A stretch of DNA of 64,000 nt, from assembly GCF_014204515.1 (NCBI RefSeq), contig NZ_JACHLI010000009.1:62001-126000 (forward strand). The letters are read 5' to 3'. The stretch comes from Pseudomonas nitroreducens (GTDB taxonomy: Bacteria > Pseudomonadota > Gammaproteobacteria > Pseudomonadales > Pseudomonadaceae). This document shows positions 1 through 8,397 of this stretch, one piece after another (the stretch's first letter is position 1; each line of letters begins with the position of its first letter). Under the pieces are notes generated by a model. That model was not told the DNA's origin and did no database searches. It saw only the letters and a list, made by a program, of their open reading frames with translations. The position numbers were made by a program, and so were the translations under genes.

Positions 1-518
1 CCACTGCCGTGGCCCGCGCCACCACCGAATCGGTGCTGGAGAATGGCAGCGATGCGGTGTACGCCGCGCTGTTCTGGTTCGCCATCGCCGGTGCGCCGGG
101 CGTGGTGCTCTATCGCCTGAGCAACACCCTCGACGCCATGTGGGGCTATCGCAACGCGCGCTTCGAACGCTTCGGCTGGGCCGCGGCGAAGATCGACGAT
201 GTGCTCAACTACATCCCGGCGCGCCTGGTGGCTTTCACCTACGCGCTGCTCGGCCACACCCGACTTGCCCTGCGTTGCTGGCGCACGCAAGCGCCGCAGT
301 GGGACAGTCCCAACGCCGGTCCGGTGATGGCCACCGGCGCGGGAGCGCTGGGCGTTTCGCTCGGCGGCTCCGCCCGCTACCACGGCGAACTCCACGAACG
401 CCCGCAGCTGGGCGAAGGCCCGGCACCGACCGCCACGGACATCTGGCGCGCGCTGGCCCTGGTGCGCCAGGGCGTGCTGCTGTGGCTGGCGGTCATCCTC
501 ATCCTGGGAGTGCTCTGA
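1..518 (+). CDS. cbiB: Adenosylcobinamide-phosphate synthase CbiB (CobD), C-terminal part
   Basis: Membrane enzyme that attaches the aminopropanol (phosphate) arm to adenosylcobyric acid. The window starts inside the gene; the reading frame is open from base 3. The visible 171 or so residues carry the family's conserved ATTESVLENGSDAV stretch near the start, a PGVVLYRLSNTLDAMWGY segment, and a hydrophobic C-terminal membrane helix. Its TGA overlaps the ATG of the next cobalamin gene by one base, so the two are translationally coupled. In Pseudomonas this gene is usually called cobD. Family call is secure; the N-terminal half is simply outside the window. Confidence 0.95.
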   Translation, partial: TAVARATTESVLENGSDAVYAALFWFAIAGAPGVVLYRLSNTLDAMWGYRNARFERFGWAAAKIDDVLNYIPARLVAFTYALLGHTRLALRCWRTQAPQWDSPNAGPVMATGAGALGVSLGGSARYHGELHERPQLGEGPAPTATDIWRALALVRQGVLLWLAVILILGVL

Positions 519-1519
519 TGCTCGAACATGGCGGCCGGTTGCGCAAAGCGGCGCAGCAGTACGGCATTCCGCTTTCCGAGTGGCTCGACCTGTCCACCGG
601 CATTTCGCCCTGGCCCTGGGCGCTGCCCAATGTGCCGGCGGCGGCCTGGATGCGCCTGCCCGAAGACAGCGACGGCCTGGAAGCCGCCGCGCGCCGCTAC
701 TACGGCGCCGAGAAGCTGCTGCCGCTGCCCGGCAGCCAGGCGGCGATCCAGCTGCTGCCGCGGCTGCGCCGGCCGGGCAAGGTCGGCGTGGTCTCGCCCT
801 GTTACGCCGAGCACGCCGAGTCCTGGCGCGCCGCCGGGCATATCCTGCGCGAGGTCAGCGACCAGGAAGTGCCCCATCACCTCGAGCGTTTCGACGTATT
901 GGTGGTGGTCAACCCGAACAACCCCACCGGCCGACGCATCGAGGCCGGCGTGCTGCTGGAATGGCATGCGCGCCTGCAGGAGCGCGGCGGCTGGTTGGTG
1001 GTGGACGAAGCCTTCATGGACTGCACGCCCGAACACAGCCTGGCGCCCAGTTGCGCGAGCCGTCCGGGGCTGATCGTGCTGCGCTCCTTCGGCAAGTTCT
1101 TCGGCCTGGCCGGCGCGCGCCTGGGCTTCGCCTTCGCCGAGCCGCGGCTGCTGGAAAGCCTGGCGAAACTGCTCGGCCCCTGGGCGGTGAATGGCCCCAC
1201 GCGCTGGGTCGCGCAGACCGTGCTGGGCGAGTTCCAGGAGCAGATCCAGCGCCGCCGTGATCTGCATGACGCCAGCCGGCGCCTGGCCGGGCTGCTCGGT
1301 GAGCACGGCTTCGCGCCCCAGGGCGGCACAGCGCTGTTCCAGTGGGCGGTATCGATGCGCGCCCATGCGCTGCGCGATCATCTGGCGCGCCAGGGCATCC
1401 TCGTGCGCCTGTTCGAAACGCCCGCCAGCCTGCGCTTCGGCCTGCCGGCGGACGAGCGGGGCTGGGAGCGCCTGGAGCACGGCCTGCGCACCTTCAACCA
1501 GATGGAGAGCCTGCGGTGA
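518..1519 (+). CDS. cobD: Threonine-phosphate decarboxylase (PLP enzyme; CobC in Pseudomonas naming)
   Basis: 333-residue class I/II aminotransferase-fold enzyme making (R)-1-amino-2-propanol phosphate from L-threonine phosphate for the nucleotide loop of B12. Visible marks: opening MLEHGGRLRKAAQQYGIP, the NPNNPTG loop at residues 132-138, VVDEAFMD at 161-168, and the presumed PLP lysine K193 in SFGKFFGLAG. The ATG at 518 is chosen because it overlaps the upstream stop; a longer frame upstream only shadows cbiB. Its stop overlaps the GTG of cobQ. Named cobC in Pseudomonas and cobD in Salmonella. Confidence 0.95.
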   Translation: MLEHGGRLRKAAQQYGIPLSEWLDLSTGISPWPWALPNVPAAAWMRLPEDSDGLEAAARRYYGAEKLLPLPGSQAAIQLLPRLRRPGKVGVVSPCYAEHAESWRAAGHILREVSDQEVPHHLERFDVLVVVNPNNPTGRRIEAGVLLEWHARLQERGGWLVVDEAFMDCTPEHSLAPSCASRPGLIVLRSFGKFFGLAGARLGFAFAEPRLLESLAKLLGPWAVNGPTRWVAQTVLGEFQEQIQRRRDLHDASRRLAGLLGEHGFAPQGGTALFQWAVSMRAHALRDHLARQGILVRLFETPASLRFGLPADERGWERLEHGLRTFNQMESLR

Positions 1520-2988
1520 CCACCCCGATGGCGCGAGGCGCAACGCTGATGGTGCAGGGCACCACTTCGGATGCCGGCAAGAGCACCTTGGTGACGGCGC
1601 TGTGCCGCTGGTTGCGCCGGCAAGGTGTGGCCGTGGTGCCGTTCAAGCCGCAGAACATGGCGCTGAACAGCGCGGTGACCGCCGACGGCGGCGAGATCGG
1701 TCGCGCCCAGGCAGTGCAGGCCCAGGCCTGCCACCTGGCGCCGCACACCGACATGAACCCGGTGCTGCTCAAGCCCAACAGCGACACCGGCGCCCAGGTG
1801 ATCATCCACGGTCGCGCGGTGACCAGCATGAACGCCGTGGCCTACCACGACTACAAACGCGTGGCGCTGCAGGCGGTGCTCGAATCCCACCAGCGCCTCA
1901 GCGCGCAGTACCCGGTGGTGGTGGTGGAGGGCGCGGGCTCGCCGGCGGAGATCAACCTGCGCGCCAACGACATCGCCAACATGGGTTTTGCCGAGGCGGT
2001 GGACTGTCCGGTGATCCTGATCGCCGACATCGACCGCGGCGGTGTGTTCGCCCATCTGGTCGGCACCCTGGAGCTGCTCAGCGAAAGCGAGCGGGCGCGG
2101 GTGAAAGGCTTTGTCATCAACCGCTTCCGCGGCGACATCGCATTGCTGCAGAACGGCCTCGACTGGCTGGAAGAGCGTACCGGCGTGCCGGTGCTCGGCG
2201 TGCTGCCGTACCTGATGGACTTCCACCTGGAAGCCGAGGACGCCATCGACACCCGCCAGGCCGCCAAGACCGGCGAGCGCCTGCGCGTGGTGGTGCCGGT
2301 GCTGCCGCGCATCAGCAACCACACCGACTTCGATCCGCTGCGCCTGCACCCGCAGGTGGAGCTGACCTTCGTCGGCCCCGGCCAGCCGATCCCGCCGGCG
2401 GACCTGATCATCCTGCCCGGCTCCAAGAGCGTGCGGCCGGACCTGGCCTTCCTCCGCGCCCAGGGCTGGGAGGAGGCGATCCGCCGTCACCTGCGCTACG
2501 GCGGCAAGCTGCTGGGCATCTGTGGCGGCTTGCAGATGCTCGGCCGCACCCTCGCCGACCCGCACGGCCTGGAAGGCGCCGCGGGGGAGAGCGAGGGCCT
2601 CGGCCTGCTGGATTTCCGCACCGTGCTGGAGCCGGAGAAGCAGTTGCGCAATGTCAGCGGCCAGTTGGCGCTGGAAGAGGCGACGGTGAGCGGTTACGAG
2701 ATTCATGCCGGCGTCACCGAAGGGCCGGCGCTGGAAAACCCCGCCGTGCGCCTGAACGACGGACGCAACGATGGCGCGATCAGCGCCGACGGGCAGGTGA
2801 TGGGCACCTACCTGCACGGGCTGTTCGAGTCCGCCGCGTCCAGCTCCGCGTTGCTGCGCTGGGCCGGGCTGCGCGAAGTGCAGAGCATCGATTACCACGC
2901 CTTGCGCGAACGCGATATCGAGCGCCTGGCCGATCAGGTCGAGGCGCATCTGGATACCGACAAACTGAGAGCGCTGTGCGGACTGTAG
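1516..2988 (+). CDS. cobQ: Cobyric acid synthase CobQ (CbiP)
   Basis: Glutamine-dependent amidotransferase that amidates four corrin side chains in adenosylcobyrinic diamide. About 490 residues, normal for the family. The N-terminal dethiobiotin-synthetase-like ATPase domain shows VQGTTSDAGKST and PFKPQNMALNS; the C-terminal class I glutaminase domain shows LLGICGGLQMLG with the nucleophilic Cys and a late GTYLHGLFE. Start taken as GTG 1516, overlapping the upstream stop by 3 bases; ATG 1528 is an equally possible start. A REP-like palindrome begins right at its TAG stop. Confidence 0.95.
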   Translation: MTTPMARGATLMVQGTTSDAGKSTLVTALCRWLRRQGVAVVPFKPQNMALNSAVTADGGEIGRAQAVQAQACHLAPHTDMNPVLLKPNSDTGAQVIIHGRAVTSMNAVAYHDYKRVALQAVLESHQRLSAQYPVVVVEGAGSPAEINLRANDIANMGFAEAVDCPVILIADIDRGGVFAHLVGTLELLSESERARVKGFVINRFRGDIALLQNGLDWLEERTGVPVLGVLPYLMDFHLEAEDAIDTRQAAKTGERLRVVVPVLPRISNHTDFDPLRLHPQVELTFVGPGQPIPPADLIILPGSKSVRPDLAFLRAQGWEEAIRRHLRYGGKLLGICGGLQMLGRTLADPHGLEGAAGESEGLGLLDFRTVLEPEKQLRNVSGQLALEEATVSGYEIHAGVTEGPALENPAVRLNDGRNDGAISADGQVMGTYLHGLFESAASSSALLRWAGLREVQSIDYHALRERDIERLADQVEAHLDTDKLRALCGL

Positions 2989-3070
2989 GGCGGATAACCG
3001 TTCGCGGTTATCCGCCGTTTTGTTGCGGCGTGATTTCGGCGGATAACGTCTGGGGCGTTATGCGCCCTAC
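2985..3070. repeat. REP-type palindromic element (GTAGGGCGGATAAC family)
   Basis: Outer arms GTAGGGCG (2985-2992) and CGCCCTAC (3063-3070) enclose an inner perfect inverted repeat CGGATAAC / GTTATCCG (2991-2998, 3007-3014) and a diverged second copy. The left arm includes the cobQ stop codon. Architecture resembles paired inverted REPs (REPIN) common between Pseudomonas genes. Confidence 0.75.
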
Positions 3071-3096
3071 GAAACCGCTCGGCACTGAGCCTATAC

Positions 3097-3175
3097 GTAG
3101 GATGGGTGGAGCGAAGCGATACCCATCAATTCGGCGTTGTGTCGTGATGGGTATCGCAGGCTCCACCCATCCTAC
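3097..3175. repeat. REP-type palindromic element (GTAGGATGGGTGGAGC family)
   Basis: Long imperfect inverted repeat: GTAGGATGGGTGGAGC..GCGATACCCATCA at the left, GATGGGTATCGC..GCTCCACCCATCCTAC at the right. A second copy of the same family lies at 60246-60317. It lies between cobQ and cobU, together with the preceding element, so it may separate or attenuate two halves of the cob transcript. Confidence 0.8.
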
Positions 3176-3201
3176 AAATTGCCCGTCGGCACGGAGAGAC
3201 C

Positions 3202-3723
3202 ATGCTTGAACTGATCCTCGGCGGCGCCCGTTCGGGCAAGAGCCGCCTGGCCGAGCGGCTGGCGCTGGAAAGCGGCCTGCCGGTCACCTACGTCGCCACG
3301 GCCCAGGCCGGCGACGGCGAGATGTCCACGCGTATCCTGCAGCACCGCGAGCGCCGCCCCGAGCACTGGGGCCTGGTGGAGGAACCGCTGGCCCTGGCCG
3401 ACGCGCTGGAGCGCCTGGCCGCGCCACAGCACTGCGTGCTGGTGGACTGCCTGACCCTGTGGGTCACCAACCTGCTGCTCCACGAAGACGGCTGGCGCCT
3501 GCGCGGCGAGATCGACGCGCTGCTGGAAACGCTGCCGCAACTGCCCGGGCGCATCCTTCTGGTCAGCAATGAAACCGGGCTGGGCGTGGTGCCGATGGGC
3601 GAGCTCAGCCGCCGATATGTCGACGAGGCCGGCTGGTTGCACCAGTCCCTGGCCGAGGTCAGCGAACGCGTGGTGTTCACCGTCGCCGGCCTGCCCATGG
3701 TGTTGAAGGGGGAAGCATTATGA
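3202..3723 (+). CDS. cobU: Bifunctional adenosylcobinamide kinase / adenosylcobinamide-phosphate guanylyltransferase
   Basis: 173 residues. Phosphorylates adenosylcobinamide and then transfers GMP to give AdoCbi-GDP, the substrate of CobS. The P-loop GGARSGKS is at residues 7-14; H48 in LQHRERRP is the likely guanylylated histidine; VDCLTLWVTNLL and SNETGLGVVP are typical of the family. A small RBS-like GGAGAG precedes the ATG. The stop overlaps the cobT start by 4 bases (ATGA). Called cobP in Pseudomonas. Confidence 0.95.
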   Translation: MLELILGGARSGKSRLAERLALESGLPVTYVATAQAGDGEMSTRILQHRERRPEHWGLVEEPLALADALERLAAPQHCVLVDCLTLWVTNLLLHEDGWRLRGEIDALLETLPQLPGRILLVSNETGLGVVPMGELSRRYVDEAGWLHQSLAEVSERVVFTVAGLPMVLKGEAL

Positions 3724-4775
3724 GTCTGCAATGGTGGCTGCAAGGCACCCAGCCGATCGACCGCGTGGCGCAGGGCAAAGCCGCTGCGCGCCAGGACCAG
3801 CTGACCAAGCCGCGCGGCGCGCTGGGCCGGCTGGAAGAGGAGACCATCCGCCTGGCCGGCCTGCAGGGCCGCGAGCGGCCGGGGCTGGAGCACATCTGGA
3901 TCGCCCTGTTCGCCGGTGACCACGGCGTGGTGACCGAAGGCGTGTCGGCCTATCCGCAGGCGGTGACCGTGGAGATGCTGCGCAACTTCGTGCGTGGCGG
4001 TGCAGCGATCAGTGTTCTGGCCCGCGACCTTGATGCGCGCCTGGAGGTGATCGACCTGGGCACCGCCACGCCGCTGGAACCACTGCCCGGTGTGCTGCAT
4101 GTGATGGTTGGCGCTGGCACCGCGAACTTTGCGAAAGAGCCGGCGATGACCGCCGCCCAGTGCCTGATCGCCCTGGAGGCCGGCCGCGAAGCCGTGCGCC
4201 GCGCGCTGCAGGCCGGCAGCGAACTGTTCATCGGCGGCGAGATGGGCATCGGCAACACCAGCTCGGCGGCGGCCCTGGCCTGCGCGCTGCTGGACGAGCC
4301 GGCGCAGGCGCTGGTCGGCCCCGGCACCGGGCTGGATGCCCAGGGCGTGGCGCGCAAAGTTGAAGTGATCGACCGTGCACTGGCGCTGCACCGCGCCCAT
4401 TGCGACGAGCCTTTCGAAGCGCTGTGCCGCCTCGGCGGCTTCGAGATCGCCGCGCTGGTGGGCGCCTATCTCGCCTGCGCGCAGAAGGGCATCCCGGCGC
4501 TGGTGGACGGCTTCATCTGCACCACCGCTGCGCTGTGCGCGACGCATCTGAATCCTGGCTGCCGTGACTGGTTGCTGTTCGCCCATGCCGGCGCGGAGCC
4601 GGGGCACAACCGGGTGCTCGCCGCACTCGATGCGCAGCCGCTGCTGGACCTGGGGCTGCGCCTGGGCGAGGGCAGCGGCGCGGCGCTGGCGGTGCCGTTG
4701 CTGCGTCAGGCCTGCCGGTTGCACAGTGGTATGGCGACCTTCGCCGAAGCCGCGGTATCGGACCGCCCGGCATGA
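3720..4775 (+). CDS. cobT: Nicotinate-nucleotide--dimethylbenzimidazole phosphoribosyltransferase
   Basis: 351 residues, the usual length. Makes alpha-ribazole phosphate from nicotinate mononucleotide and the lower-ligand base. Recognised by FAGDHGVVTEGVSAYPQ, FIGGEMGIGNTSSAAA, and the C-terminal LGEGSGAAL containing the catalytic glutamate position of the family. Four-base overlaps on both sides (with cobU and with the phosphatase) show tight coupling. Pseudomonas literature has also called it cobU. Confidence 0.96.
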   Translation: MSLQWWLQGTQPIDRVAQGKAAARQDQLTKPRGALGRLEEETIRLAGLQGRERPGLEHIWIALFAGDHGVVTEGVSAYPQAVTVEMLRNFVRGGAAISVLARDLDARLEVIDLGTATPLEPLPGVLHVMVGAGTANFAKEPAMTAAQCLIALEAGREAVRRALQAGSELFIGGEMGIGNTSSAAALACALLDEPAQALVGPGTGLDAQGVARKVEVIDRALALHRAHCDEPFEALCRLGGFEIAALVGAYLACAQKGIPALVDGFICTTAALCATHLNPGCRDWLLFAHAGAEPGHNRVLAALDAQPLLDLGLRLGEGSGAALAVPLLRQACRLHSGMATFAEAAVSDRPA

Positions 4776-5359
4776 CGCTGCGCCTGGAGCTGCTGCGCCA
4801 TGGTGAGACCGAGCTTGGCGGCGGCTTTCGCGGACGCCTGGACGATGCGCTGACCGATACCGGTTGGGCACAGATGCGCGGCGCACTGGGCGACGAGTGC
4901 CGCTGGTCGGCGCTGGTCAGTTCGCCCCTGCGGCGTTGCGCGGCTTTCGCCGAAGAACTGGCGGCGCGCCACGGCCTGCCGCTGGGCTTCGAGCCGGGTC
5001 TGCAGGAGCTGGATTTCGGCCAGTGGGAAGGCCTTTCGCCAGCTACGCTGTTTGAAAGCGAACCCGCGGCGCTGGAGCGCTTCTGGAACGATCCCTACGC
5101 CTTTCCGCCGCCCGGCGGCGAGGCCATGGGCGACTTCGAGGCGCGCGTTTTCGCCGCGCTGGAGCGCCTCTACCAGGCACATGCCGGATCGTCCGTGCTG
5201 GTCGTCACCCATGGCGGCGTGATGCGCCTGTTCGGCGCCCTGGCCAACGGGCTGCCGGCCCGACGCCTGCTGGAAGTGGTGGTGGCCCACGGCGAATGCA
5301 TGGCGCTGGACGTGACCCGCGAGGGTGGCGGCTGGCGCATCCACAAGGCGCAATTCTGA
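4772..5359 (+). CDS. cobC: Alpha-ribazole phosphatase, histidine phosphatase family
   Basis: 195 residues. Removes the phosphate from alpha-ribazole phosphate (or from the final B12 phosphate). The phosphohistidine motif LLRHGETE is at residues 7-14 with H10 as nucleophile; LVVTHGGVMRLF supplies the second histidine. The exact substrate is inferred from position between cobT and cobS; the fold alone would also allow other phosphomonoesterases. ATGA overlap with cobT; cobS follows after 12 bases. Confidence 0.9.
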   Translation: MTLRLELLRHGETELGGGFRGRLDDALTDTGWAQMRGALGDECRWSALVSSPLRRCAAFAEELAARHGLPLGFEPGLQELDFGQWEGLSPATLFESEPAALERFWNDPYAFPPPGGEAMGDFEARVFAALERLYQAHAGSSVLVVTHGGVMRLFGALANGLPARRLLEVVVAHGECMALDVTREGGGWRIHKAQF

Positions 5360-5371
5360 GTCGAACCGTTG

Positions 5372-6184
5372 ATGAGCAACCCGGAACGCGAACCGCCAGC
5401 ACCCGAGCAGCCTGCCGAAGAGGCCGGCGCGGACGCGCGCGTCGCCCACCTGAGCAACTGGCTGCTGCCGCTGGTGGCGCTGCAGTTCCTCACCCGCCTG
5501 CCGGTGCGGCTGAGGCATATGCCGACACCACAGCAGTTCGGTCGCGCCACGCTGTTCTACCCGCTGGTAGGCCTGCTGATCGGCGCCGTGCTGTTCGCCA
5601 TGGGCGAGCTGCTCAGTGGCGTGCACATGCTGTTGCAGGCGGCGCTGATCCTGCTGGTGTGGGTGGCTTTCACTGGAGCCCTGCACCTCGACGGACTGGC
5701 TGATACGGCGGACGCCTGGATCGGCGGGCTGGGTGACCGCGAACGCACCCTGGCGATCATGAAGGACCCGCGCTGTGGCCCGGCAGCCGTGGTCGCGCTG
5801 GTGCTGTTGCTGCTGCTGAAGTTCGCGGCGATCACGGCGATCCTCGGCAACCACCAGCACTGGGGTCTGCTGCTGGCGCCGTGGCTGGGGCGCTGCGCGC
5901 TGCCACTGCTGTTCTTCACCACCGACTATGCCCGCCAGGGCGGCCTGGGCCAGGCCCTGGCCGACCACCTGCCACGCACGGCGATGCCGTGGATGCTGGC
6001 GGCCAACGCTGCGCTGATGGTGCTGGTGGGGCTGACCGGCATGCTGGCGCTGGTGGTCGCGCTGGTGGTCTTCGTCTGGCTGCGCAGCCGCTTCATCGCC
6101 CGCCTGGGCGGCACCACCGGCGACACCGCCGGGGCGATGCTGGAAATCATCGAGTGCGCCGTGCTGGTGGCGTTGGCGCTCTGA
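5372..6184 (+). CDS. cobS: Adenosylcobinamide-GDP ribazoletransferase (cobalamin synthase, CobV)
   Basis: 270-residue integral membrane enzyme that joins AdoCbi-GDP and alpha-ribazole(-phosphate), the last assembly step. Conserved: ALQFLTRLPVR, FYPLVGLLIG, LHLDGLADTADAWIGG, IMKDPRCGPAA and the late GGTTGDTAGA. About six membrane helices. It carries an N-terminal soluble tail of about 30 residues rich in Pro/Glu/Ala, MSNPEREPPAPEQPAEEAG, that I would not expect in every family member; a TTG one codon upstream is an unlikely start. Confidence 0.94.
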   Translation: MSNPEREPPAPEQPAEEAGADARVAHLSNWLLPLVALQFLTRLPVRLRHMPTPQQFGRATLFYPLVGLLIGAVLFAMGELLSGVHMLLQAALILLVWVAFTGALHLDGLADTADAWIGGLGDRERTLAIMKDPRCGPAAVVALVLLLLLKFAAITAILGNHQHWGLLLAPWLGRCALPLLFFTTDYARQGGLGQALADHLPRTAMPWMLAANAALMVLVGLTGMLALVVALVVFVWLRSRFIARLGGTTGDTAGAMLEIIECAVLVALAL

Positions 6185-6211
6185 TCGATCGTAGGTATTT
6201 CTCTGTAGAGG

Positions 6212-6330
6212 CGCCTCTCCCTAACCCTCTCCCTGAAGGGAGAGGGGACCGTTCGGTGCAGGTTGAAACGGTGGTATCAGCCGGTACGGACGGCTCCCTC
6301 TCCCTTCAGGGAGAGGGCGGGGGAGAGGGG
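6212..6330. repeat. CT-rich inverted intergenic repeat (CCCTCTCCCT family)
   Basis: Two perfect hairpins, CCCTCTCCCT-GA-AGGGAGAGGG at 6225-6246 and CCCTCTCCCT-TC-AGGGAGAGGG at 6296-6317, flanked by further CCTCTCC / GGGAGAGG words so that the whole block is one large imperfect inverted repeat. It fills the gap between convergent cobS and the acyl-CoA dehydrogenase and could act as a two-way transcription barrier. No U-tract follows either hairpin. Confidence 0.75.
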
Positions 6331-6351
6331 GCTTCCCTTGGCGCGGAACTG

Positions 6352-8172
6352 TCAATCGAAGGCGAAATGCTCCGTCTTCAACCCCATGATCGACCGCACC
6401 GGCTTCGCCATCGCCGCCGCATGCCCTTTGGCACGCGGTAGCAAACGGGCGAAGTAGAAGTCGCTGGTGGCGATCTTGGCCTTGTAGAAGTCACTCGACT
6501 CGCTGCCGCCCTGGCGCAGGCGCTTGCGCGCGGCGGCTTCCTGCAGCGCCCAGGAGTAGGCCAGCGCGGCGTAGCCGGAGAACATCAGGTAGTCGTGGCT
6601 GGCGGTGCTGACCAGGTCGCGCTGCTTGCGGGCGGTGAGGGCGATGCGCAGCGTCAGCAGGTTCCACTGTGCGCAGAGCTTGAGCAGGGTGAGCGCGCGG
6701 CCACGCATGGCCGGTTCCTGCTTGAGCAGGTCGACGGCGAACTTCGCCACCTGCCGGGTGAAGTCGCGCACGGCCTTGCCCTGGGTCATCAGCAGCACCT
6801 TGCGGCCGAGCAGGTCCAGCGCCTGGATGCCGGTGGTGCCTTCGTAGAGCGTGGCGATCCGCGCGTCGCGGACGATCTGCTCCATGCCATGTTCCTTGAT
6901 GTAGCCGTGGCCACCGAACACCTGCATGCCTAGGTTGGCGCTCTCCAGGCCCAGTTCGGTCAGGCAGCCCTTGAGGATCGGGGTGAGGAAGCCGAGCTTG
7001 TCGTCCCAGCGGTCGTACTCGGCGTTGTCGTTGGTCAGCAGGCCCTGGATCATCTTGTCCGCGTACTGGGTGGCCAGGTAGATCAGCGCGCGGCCGCCCT
7101 CGGCCACGGCTTTCTGGGTCAGCAGCATGCGGCGCACGTCACCGTGGTGCATCAGGCTGTCGGCGATCTCGCCCGGCTCCTTGGTGCCTGAGAGGGCGCG
7201 CATCGAGCGGCGCTCACGGGCGTAGGCGAGGGCGCCCTGGTATGCCAGTTCGGCGGTGGCCACGCCCTGGATGGCGGTGCCGATGCGCGCGCTGTTCATG
7301 AAGGTGAACATGCACTCCAGGCCCTTGTTCGGCTCGCCGATCAGGTAGCCGGTGGCGCCGTCGAAGTTCATCACGCAGGTGGCCGAGGCCTTGATGCCCA
7401 TCTTCTTTTCCAGCGCGCCACAGGTCACGCCGTTGCGTGGGCCGAGGGCACCGGCTTCCCCTGCGAGGAATTTCGGCACGATGAACAGCGAGATACCGCG
7501 CGTGCCCTTGGGTGCATCCGGCAGGCGGGCGAGGACGATGTGCACGATGTTCTCGGTGAGGTCGTGCTCGCCGGAGGAGATGAAGATCTTCGTGCCGGTG
7601 ATTGCGTAGCTGCCATCGGCGTTGGTTTCCGCGCGGGTCTTCACCTGGCCCAGGTCGGTGCCGCACTGCGGCTCGGTGAGGCACATGGTGCCGCCCCAGC
7701 GGCCTTCGGTGAGCGGCGTGAGGTAGGTCTGCTTCTGTTCCTCGTTGCCGTGCTGCATCACCGTGTTCATCGCGCCCAGCGACAGCCCCGGATACATGGA
7801 GAACGGCCAGTTGGCGGTGCCGAGCATCTCCTGCTTGAGCGCGCCCAGGCTCATCGGCAGGCCCTGGCCGCCGTACTCCACCGGGTGCGACAGGCCCTGC
7901 CAGCCGCCGGCCACGTAGGCGTCGTAGGCCTCCTTGAAGCCCTTGGGCGTGCGCACTTCGCCGTTTTCCAGGTGGCAGCCTTCCTCGTCGCCGCTGTGGT
8001 AGAGCGGGGCGATGACTTCCTCGCAGAGCTTCGCGCATTCGCCGAGGATGGCGTCGACCATGTCCGGGGTGGCTTCGCCGCCGTTGACCAGATTCTGGTA
8101 GTGGCTGGGGAAGTCGAAGACTTCGTTGAGCAGGAAGCGGGTGTCGCGCAGCGGAGCTTTGTAGACGGGCAT
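6352..8172 (-). CDS. Acyl-CoA dehydrogenase, long form with C-terminal extra domain
   Basis: 606 residues, first step of beta-oxidation of an acyl-CoA with FAD. Order: N-terminal helical domain, mid domain with TMCLTEPQCGTDLGQVKTRA and ITGTKIFISSGEHD (about residues 155-205), C-terminal helical domain with VFGGHGYIKEHGMEQ and YEGTTGIQALDLLGRK, then a roughly 130-residue extension (PF12806-like). Start at MPVYKAPLRDTRF fits the family; a much longer upstream frame would run through the MarR gene. Chain-length specificity cannot be read; names such as FadE or DmdC are both used for such proteins. Divergent from the MarR gene. Confidence 0.92.
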   Translation of the reverse strand: MPVYKAPLRDTRFLLNEVFDFPSHYQNLVNGGEATPDMVDAILGECAKLCEEVIAPLYHSGDEEGCHLENGEVRTPKGFKEAYDAYVAGGWQGLSHPVEYGGQGLPMSLGALKQEMLGTANWPFSMYPGLSLGAMNTVMQHGNEEQKQTYLTPLTEGRWGGTMCLTEPQCGTDLGQVKTRAETNADGSYAITGTKIFISSGEHDLTENIVHIVLARLPDAPKGTRGISLFIVPKFLAGEAGALGPRNGVTCGALEKKMGIKASATCVMNFDGATGYLIGEPNKGLECMFTFMNSARIGTAIQGVATAELAYQGALAYARERRSMRALSGTKEPGEIADSLMHHGDVRRMLLTQKAVAEGGRALIYLATQYADKMIQGLLTNDNAEYDRWDDKLGFLTPILKGCLTELGLESANLGMQVFGGHGYIKEHGMEQIVRDARIATLYEGTTGIQALDLLGRKVLLMTQGKAVRDFTRQVAKFAVDLLKQEPAMRGRALTLLKLCAQWNLLTLRIALTARKQRDLVSTASHDYLMFSGYAALAYSWALQEAAARKRLRQGGSESSDFYKAKIATSDFYFARLLPRAKGHAAAMAKPVRSIMGLKTEHFAFD

Positions 8173-8281
8173 CGGGGACCTCGGAGCGTGATGCGCCCCG
8201 TCGAAAGCGTGGGGCTGGATGGCCGCAGTTATACGGCCGGCGCTCGCTGGTGCCCTTGGCTGCGCCAACGGCAGGCACTGG

Positions 8282-8349
8282 CAGTTGGGACAATCGGTCA
8301 GTTGGGACAATCGGTCAGATGGCGCAATCGGCCTGATGGAACAGTCGGT
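8282..8349. repeat. Four tandem 17-bp repeats
   Basis: Copies start at 8282, 8299, 8316 and 8333. The first two are identical (CAGTTGGGACAATCGGT); the third and fourth keep the pattern CNGATGGNNCARTCGGY. They lie between the divergent acyl-CoA dehydrogenase and MarR genes, 49 bases before the MarR ATG. Confidence 0.85.
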
Positions 8350-8378
8350 CGCGCCGGCCATTGACCGATCTGAAGTTA

Positions 8379-8392
8379 CGGGTATATACACG
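8379..8392. promoter_or_regulatory. Candidate MarR operator at the regulator's own start
   Basis: CGGGTATATACACG, 5 bases before the MarR ATG. It shares GGGTATATAC with the perfect palindrome in front of the MFS gene, which suggests autoregulation. Inference from repeated occurrence only. Confidence 0.6.
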
Positions 8393-8397
8393 TATCC

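Noticed and set aside
2989..3201. Possible cobalamin riboswitch between cobQ and cobU
   Set aside because: The region is explained by two palindromic repeats; no conserved B12-box pattern is visible.
8282..8349. Repeats as a short CRISPR array
   Set aside because: Head-to-tail copies with no spacers and no cas genes.
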